Below, piece by piece: positions 32,559 through 36,857 of a stretch of 36,857 nt of DNA; position 1 is the stretch's first letter, and each line of letters opens with the position of its first letter. The stretch is from Ureibacillus aquaedulcis (GTDB lineage Bacteria > Bacillota > Bacilli > Bacillales_A > Planococcaceae): NCBI RefSeq assembly GCF_030418165.1, contig NZ_JAUHTQ010000024.1, positions 1 to 36,857 of the forward strand, read 5' to 3'. Made by a program: the position numbers and the translations under genes. The notes under the pieces were generated by a model. That model worked only from the letters and a program-made list of their open reading frames with translations. It was not told the origin of the DNA and ran no database searches.

Positions 32559-32726
32559 TTGGGAACAATCCAGACAGGGTAAATCAGTGAAATATTAAAC
32601 AATATTAACCCCTATATATCCTCGTCCAAATGTTTCTTAACAAAGAGTACCCGTTTGGATATTTTTACTCCTTATACAAAAGTACAAGATCTTATAGAGC
32701 ATTTTAATCATTTAAAACAACAGTGA
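32559..32726 (+). pseudogene. small gene with a nonsense codon in front of the decarboxylase
   Basis: TTG 32559 follows TTGGAGGGGAAGGG. The frame reads MGTIQTG, then TAA, then ISEILNNINPYISSSKCFL, ending DLIEHFNHLKQQ before TGA 32724-32726. With AAA in place of TAA it would be a 55-residue protein. I do not recognise the family. As written only a seven-residue peptide is made, which could also act as a leader peptide. Confidence 0.45.
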
Positions 32727-32760
32727 TAATACATTTAGATGAGAAAGGTTGTGTAATAAC

Positions 32761-34284
32761 TTGGTCTATCTAGCTGAAGCTGCATCAATTACGACCTTAA
32801 ATACAGAAAAGGAAGAACAATTTGAAACGCCGTTATTTACGGCTTTAATAAAACATGCCGAAAAGGAACCTGTCCAATTTCACATTCCTGGACATAAAAA
32901 AGGGAATGGTATGGACCCCGAATTCAAAGAATTCATTGGTAAAAATGCCCTATCTATCGATTTAATTAATATAAGTCCACTTGATAGTCTGCATCTTCCT
33001 CAAGGAATTATAAAAGAGTCACAAGAATTAGCTGCGAAGGCATTTGGAGCAGATTATACTTTTTTCTCTGTACAGGGAACAAGTGGGGCGATTATAGCCA
33101 TGATTATGTCTGTTTGTGAACCAGGAGATAAAATTCTTGTTCCGCGAAATGTTCACAAATCTATTATGAGTGCATTTGTTTTTTCAGGTGCTATACCTAT
33201 TTTTATTCATCCCGAAGTAGATTCTAATTTTGGCATTTCTCATGGGATTACACCAGATTCTATTGAGAAGGCATTAAACTTAAATCCGGATACAAAAGCT
33301 GTTCTTGTTATCAATCCAACTTATTATGGTGTGTCAGGTGATTTGAAAAAAATAGTAGAAATCGCGCATTTAAGGGAAATCCCTGTACTTGTCGACGAAG
33401 CACATGGAGCTCATATACATTTTCATCAAGACTTACCTCTGTCAGCAATGGCGGCCGGAGCGGATCTTGCAGCAACTAGTGTTCATAAATTGGGTGGTTC
33501 TCTTACGCAAAGCTCAATATTAAATTTACGAGGAAACCTTGTTTCTTCTAAGAGGGTTCAATCGGTTTTAAGCATGCTTACTACAACTTCAACCTCATAC
33601 TTGCTATTGGCTTCTTTGGATGTTGCTAGAAGAATGTTAGCAACTGAGGGACAAGCCTTATTGGAGGAAACTATTAGAAAAGCGGAAAGAACACGTACAA
33701 AAATTAACGAGATTGACTACTTATATTGCATGGGACATGAAGTTTTAGAATCCAGTGCTGCAGTCTCAATGGATCCAACGAAACTATTAATATCAGTGAA
33801 GGAACTTGGTATAACAGGTTATGAAGTAGAAAAATGGCTTCGCAAGCATTTCAAAATTGAAGTCGAATTGTCTGACTTATACAACATACTTTGTATTGTA
33901 ACTCCGGGAGATTCAGAGGATGATTTACGTGTACTGGTCGAAGCATTGACAGTGCTGTCGCAGGAGTTTAAAAGTCAAGATGATAAAAATATTGATAGTT
34001 CTGTCTTACTACCTGAGATTCCAACACTGGCTCTAACTCCACGAGATGCTTTTTATGCAGAAAAAGAAGTAGTAGATTTTGAACAATCTGAAGGCAGAAT
34101 AATAGCAGAGTTTGTGATGGTTTATCCACCAGGAATCCCTATATTTATACCGGGAGAAATTATTACTAAAGATAATATAGAATATACACGAAGAAATATC
34201 GAAGTTGGACTGCCTGTTCAAGGTGCAGAAGATATTGAATTTAGAAAAATACGTGTAATTAAAGAATCATTTGCAAATAAATAA
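32761..34284 (+). CDS. Orn/Lys/Arg decarboxylase family protein
   Basis: About 507 residues, a PLP-dependent basic amino acid decarboxylase of the SpeA/YaaO type. QFHIPGHKKGNG near the start is the family motif. FSVQGTSGAIIAMIMSV, VLVDEAHGAHIHFH (Asp and His at the cofactor ring) and TSVHKLGGSLTQSS with the Schiff-base Lys243 complete the active site. A C-terminal domain ends GEIITKDNIEY. Start choice is weak: TTG 32761 lies 12 bases behind AAAGG, and TTG 32749 touches it. The product would be agmatine, cadaverine or putrescine; the substrate cannot be told from sequence. It forms an operon with deoC and carries the MocR operator upstream. Confidence 0.9.
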   Translation: MVYLAEAASITTLNTEKEEQFETPLFTALIKHAEKEPVQFHIPGHKKGNGMDPEFKEFIGKNALSIDLINISPLDSLHLPQGIIKESQELAAKAFGADYTFFSVQGTSGAIIAMIMSVCEPGDKILVPRNVHKSIMSAFVFSGAIPIFIHPEVDSNFGISHGITPDSIEKALNLNPDTKAVLVINPTYYGVSGDLKKIVEIAHLREIPVLVDEAHGAHIHFHQDLPLSAMAAGADLAATSVHKLGGSLTQSSILNLRGNLVSSKRVQSVLSMLTTTSTSYLLLASLDVARRMLATEGQALLEETIRKAERTRTKINEIDYLYCMGHEVLESSAAVSMDPTKLLISVKELGITGYEVEKWLRKHFKIEVELSDLYNILCIVTPGDSEDDLRVLVEALTVLSQEFKSQDDKNIDSSVLLPEIPTLALTPRDAFYAEKEVVDFEQSEGRIIAEFVMVYPPGIPIFIPGEIITKDNIEYTRRNIEVGLPVQGAEDIEFRKIRVIKESFANK

Positions 34285-34308
34285 TAAATTGATAAGAAGG
34301 AAAACAAG

Positions 34309-34950
34309 ATGAATTTTGCTAAATTAATTGATCATACATTACTCTCACCTCAAGTCACAGAAAAAGAAATAATTAATTTATGTCAAGAGGCAAAACAATA
34401 CGGCTTTGCATCTGTTTGTGTAATTCCTTTATGGCTAAAACTTTCCGCACAATTATTGCGTGATTCAGATGTCAAAGTATGTACGGTAATAGGGTTTCCT
34501 TTAGGAGCAAACACGCTAGATACTAAGGCATTTGAGGCTAAAGATGCAATATTAAACGGAGCAAAAGAAATAGATACTGTGATTAATATTGGGGCATTAA
34601 AAAGTGAAAATTATGCGCTAGTTGAAGAAGATATACGTTCAGTTGTAAATGCTGCAAGAGGTAACGCCCTAGTTAAAGTAATCATCGAAGCATGTCTGTT
34701 AACAAATGAAGAAAAAGTACGAGCATGCGAGATAGCAGTAAGTGCGGGTGCAGACTATGTCAAAACCTCAACAGGCTTTTCTCTACACGGAGCAACTGTT
34801 GAAGACGTTATGATAATGAGACAAGCTGTTGGTGCTAAAGCTGGCATAAAAGCATCAGGAGGAGTACGTAATAAAGACGATATAAAATCAATGGTTGATG
34901 CAGGTGCTTCGAGAATAGGGACTAGTTCTGCTGTGAAAATATTTGCTTGA
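34309..34950 (+). CDS. deoC: deoxyribose-phosphate aldolase
   Basis: 213 residues, class I aldolase that splits 2-deoxyribose 5-phosphate into glyceraldehyde 3-phosphate and acetaldehyde. It shows IDHTLLSP at the start, Asp89 in EIDTVINIG, the Schiff-base Lys152 in [10 protein letters not shown] and Lys181 in GIKASGGVR; all catalytic residues are present. It follows the decarboxylase by 24 bases. The usual deo partners (nupC, pdp, deoR) are absent, so this second-type location under a MocR regulator is uncommon and may serve another aldehyde. Confidence 0.95.
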   Translation: MNFAKLIDHTLLSPQVTEKEIINLCQEAKQYGFASVCVIPLWLKLSAQLLRDSDVKVCTVIGFPLGANTLDTKAFEAKDAILNGAKEIDTVINIGALKSENYALVEEDIRSVVNAARGNALVKVIIEACLLTNEEKVRACEIAVSAGADYVKTSTGFSLHGATVEDVMIMRQAVGAKAGIKASGGVRNKDDIKSMVDAGASRIGTSSAVKIFA

Positions 34951-35155
34951 TAGGTTAGTGGCTTTATAGCTTTAATATAGGCAGTAATACTGTAATAGGC
35001 ATTCATAACAAAATAGTAAAGATTCAACTATCGTTGAAATGGCAACTTAATATAGTTGATAATGTAATTTTCATCATAGACGAAAGAATAATTTTTTAAG
35101 GGTTTTTATTCTTAAATAACTAACTATATCTAAGTAAGGAAGGGGTTAGAAGAAT

Positions 35156-35581
35156 ATGACATGGACTGCTTTTTTGGTAATAATGGCGGGAATTTTATTT
35201 AAAATGTTAACGAGTCCTCCAAGTGCTCTAGTAGAATGGGTTTTAAGTAAATTTGCACTTCATCCGAAACTAGATCCCAATGAAGTAATAATAACATTTA
35301 ATGGAGTAAGCTTAGATGGCGAAGATAAGTCTGAGTTCATTGATTTTTTCAATGATGCTGTTTTTTTAGAGAGAAATCATATATATCCTGGCAATGAAGA
35401 AAAGTTTCTTCATCCAGAGACTAATATTATTCCATTTGTTATAAACGTTATACGTAGAAATAAGGAAGTGAATTTTTTCGTTTATTGTGAAGATGATAAC
35501 ATTTTTGTTGTAAAGCAGAAAAAAAAGAAAATAACTTCTTATAGTCTTAAATCGGAGAGCTTAAAAGTTTTTACTATTTAG
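35156..35581 (+). CDS. yfmQ: YfmQ family protein
   Basis: 141 residues with one N-terminal membrane helix (TWTAFLVIMAGILFKML), then a soluble part with HPKLDPNEVIITFNG, FNDAVFLERNHIYPGNEEKF and IPFVINVIRRNKEVNFFVY. I recognise this as the YfmQ family of Bacillus; the function is unknown. AAGGAAGGGG lies upstream with long spacing. A short gene follows ten bases later. Confidence 0.75.
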   Translation: MTWTAFLVIMAGILFKMLTSPPSALVEWVLSKFALHPKLDPNEVIITFNGVSLDGEDKSEFIDFFNDAVFLERNHIYPGNEEKFLHPETNIIPFVINVIRRNKEVNFFVYCEDDNIFVVKQKKKKITSYSLKSESLKVFTI

Positions 35582-35590
35582 GTGAATTCG

Positions 35591-35719
35591 ATGAAAAAAC
35601 TATATTTTCTTTATAAATATAGGGATAAATTAGAAAAGCTCAAAACATCCAGAAGGCTGACGAAAAATATTATTGGGTACGCTAGAACCCGATTAACACT
35701 AAATAAAGAACTAAGCTAA
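35591..35719 (+). CDS. short basic protein behind yfmQ
   Basis: 42 codons from ATG 35591 behind AGGTGA (MKKLYFLYKYRDKLEKLKTS, ending RTRLTLNKELS). It is very basic and helical. The good ribosome binding site, the tight spacing to yfmQ and the terminator behind it argue for a real gene, but I do not recognise it. Confidence 0.5.
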   Translation: MKKLYFLYKYRDKLEKLKTSRRLTKNIIGYARTRLTLNKELS

Positions 35720-35732
35720 TCTGTTTTTTAGA

Positions 35733-35800
35733 AAACTAGCTGCTCCCAATTGTTATTGTCCACCAACTAATAACAATTGGGGGTGTAGTTTTGTATTCTA
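35733..35800 (+). terminator. terminator behind yfmQ and the short gene
   Basis: CCCAATTGTTATT (35745-35757) pairs with AATAACAATTGGG (35769-35781), 13 bp perfect, followed by AGTTTTGTATT. Confidence 0.85.
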
Positions 35801-36007
35801 AATTTACCATCGTAGTTAAATAAATATTGTACTTCCTTAATTGAAAAATAGTGAATGAATTCTATAATACTGTTCTCATCAAGTGTCATTTACAAAGTAA
35901 CTTCAAAAATCAAGGGGCTAATTTTTTACTCTAAATCAGTTAAAATCAGTTCCAAAGGAAGTTAATCATATATTTAGATAGTAACTATATAAATCACCTA
36001 AGGATTT

Positions 36008-36089
36008 CCCTATTTGCCATTCCTTACTTTGAGAACAACTAAATTTGTAGAAAGATATTACTGACTCTCAATGGGAATGGCAAATAGGG
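36008..36089. repeat. 82-bp element with perfect 16-bp inverted ends
   Basis: CCCTATTTGCCATTCC at 36008-36023 and GGAATGGCAAATAGGG at 36074-36089 enclose 50 bases that hold no gene. Outside the arms the pairing ends quickly. It could be a small non-autonomous element or an RNA hairpin. The rest of the 35801-36250 stretch has no gene that I can support. Confidence 0.6.
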
Positions 36090-36148
36090 TAACTAGACAA
36101 TAAAGGTCGTTACCTTATTCATTCTTAGTGTATTGAGTATTTCTTCCT

Positions 36149-36192
36149 AACCTGCTACAACTTACCCTGTGGCAGGTTTTCCAGTTTTTTTT
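36149..36192 (+). terminator. terminator-like hairpin before the hisS remnant
   Basis: AACCTGC (36149-36155) pairs with GCAGGTT (36172-36178), then TTCCAGTTTTTTTT. It terminates no visible gene on the plus strand, so its own gene is probably lost. Confidence 0.65.
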
Positions 36193-36250
36193 AAGAAACA
36201 ACAGATATGTAAATAACAAAATAATCTCGTATTTGCAAGCTCTAAATATA

Positions 36251-36780
36251 ATGGACAATTGCATTTTTAATCCATTTTTAGCACTTGGCCTTGAAATTTA
36301 CACAGGGGCTATCTATGAAATTTTTTAAAGGAAGGTTCCATCATATCAAGTATCGGTAGTGGTGGTCGTTATGACAATGCGATTGGTGGTTTGATTGGCA
36401 GCGATCAAAGCTTCCCGACCGTCGGTATTTCATTTGGTTTAGATGTGATATTTACAGTATTTGAATTGAATGGAAAAGTTGCTGTTATAAGTGAAATTGA
36501 TGTTTTTATTATTCCTATGGTCGTTGAAAAGGTAGCATTACAGTTGGACACAACACTTCGTCAACAAGGAAAACGTGTGGTCGTTGAACTGAGCGACAAA
36601 AAAATACGCAAGGCGATGGACAAGGCAAATCGAGAAAATATACCGAACGTTATAGTTTTAGGTGAGCTAGAAGTTAAGGATAACACATATCAACTTAAGA
36701 ATATCATGACAGGAGCGACTGAAGAAAAAAGTTATATTTTTAGCAAACCATTACTGAAAGATAAACGTAGGCATAGGTGA
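36251..36780 (+). pseudogene. hisS: histidyl-tRNA synthetase C-terminal remnant (frameshifted)
   Basis: Motif-rich piece of a class II histidyl-tRNA synthetase. It reads FNPFLALGLEIYTGAIYEIF, then runs into TAA at 36326-36328 because a T-run (36321-36326) has six T where seven are needed for EIFLKEGS. The next frame gives IISSIGSGGRYDNAIGGLIG (HisA-type motif), PTVGISFGLDVI (motif 3) and an anticodon-binding-like domain with IPMVVEKVALQLDTTLRQQG. The N-terminal catalytic half is missing, and the end KDKRRHR differs from usual synthetases. This is a second, decayed hisS copy; the cell must have an intact one elsewhere. The last 77 bases of the window hold nothing recognised. Confidence 0.8.
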
Positions 36781-36857
36781 AAATGCAATAATCTCCTGAT
36801 GTTGCAACAAATAGCTTTAATTTCAGCTGTTTTGGAAACAGATAGAATTTATTCACC

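Noticed and set aside
1..36857. CRISPR arrays, rRNA and tRNA genes, complete insertion sequences.
   Set aside because: I found no regularly spaced repeat array, no tRNA-like cloverleaf ends or rRNA sequence, and no intact transposase frame.

Overview
The window is low-GC Gram-positive DNA. Strong AGGAGG-type ribosome binding sites, frequent TTG/GTG starts, and genes such as yfmQ, MocR regulators, a paiB-like gene and a DUF4822 lipoprotein point to the Bacillales (Bacillaceae or Planococcaceae). The genus cannot be fixed from the sequence alone. Many remnants and broken genes (DJ-1, chemotaxis receptor, stalk-domain protein, erythromycin esterase, radC, XRE regulator, hisS) and three copies of a short TTATTCAAC-ended repeat mark an accessory region.

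Left flank (1-4217): start of a secreted protein, a WYL-domain regulator, a DJ-1/PfpI gene with two homopolymer indels, a 5'-truncated chemotaxis receptor, a stalk-domain remnant and a lone AbrB-type antitoxin-like gene.

Core (4315-18717): a complete class II two-peptide lantibiotic locus. It opens with a YtrA-type GntR repressor, an ABC-2 permease and a DUF4177 protein. It continues as lanA1 (alpha), lanM1, lanA2 (beta), lanM2, lanT, lanP and lanFEG, all on the plus strand. The alpha core has the haloduracin-alpha pattern of Cys, Ser and Thr plus the lipid II-type CTxTxEC motif. The beta peptide has a lichenicidin-beta-like core behind a hexapeptide (YDVDPN) that the secreted subtilisin LanP probably removes. 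Each precursor sits directly before its own synthetase and is followed by an RNA hairpin, which fits excess peptide over enzyme. The same 19-base sequence overlaps the -10 of both the gntR promoter and the lanA1 promoter, so the GntR protein is the best candidate regulator of lantibiotic production. An ABC ATPase without a permease (20543-21418, minus) lies on the far side of the cluster and may be the missing partner of the permease at 4837-5451.

Right flank (18795-23479): an erythromycin-esterase-like pseudogene, the ABC ATPase, a radC remnant, small ORFs and a nonsense-interrupted XRE regulator.

Right part (23928-36857): a MocR regulator divergent from a PaiB-like flavin protein, a GlcG/HbpS protein, a two-component system transcribed toward a DUF4822 lipoprotein, a second MocR regulator with a paired operator repeated before an Orn/Lys/Arg decarboxylase-deoC operon, yfmQ, and a frameshifted hisS 3' fragment.
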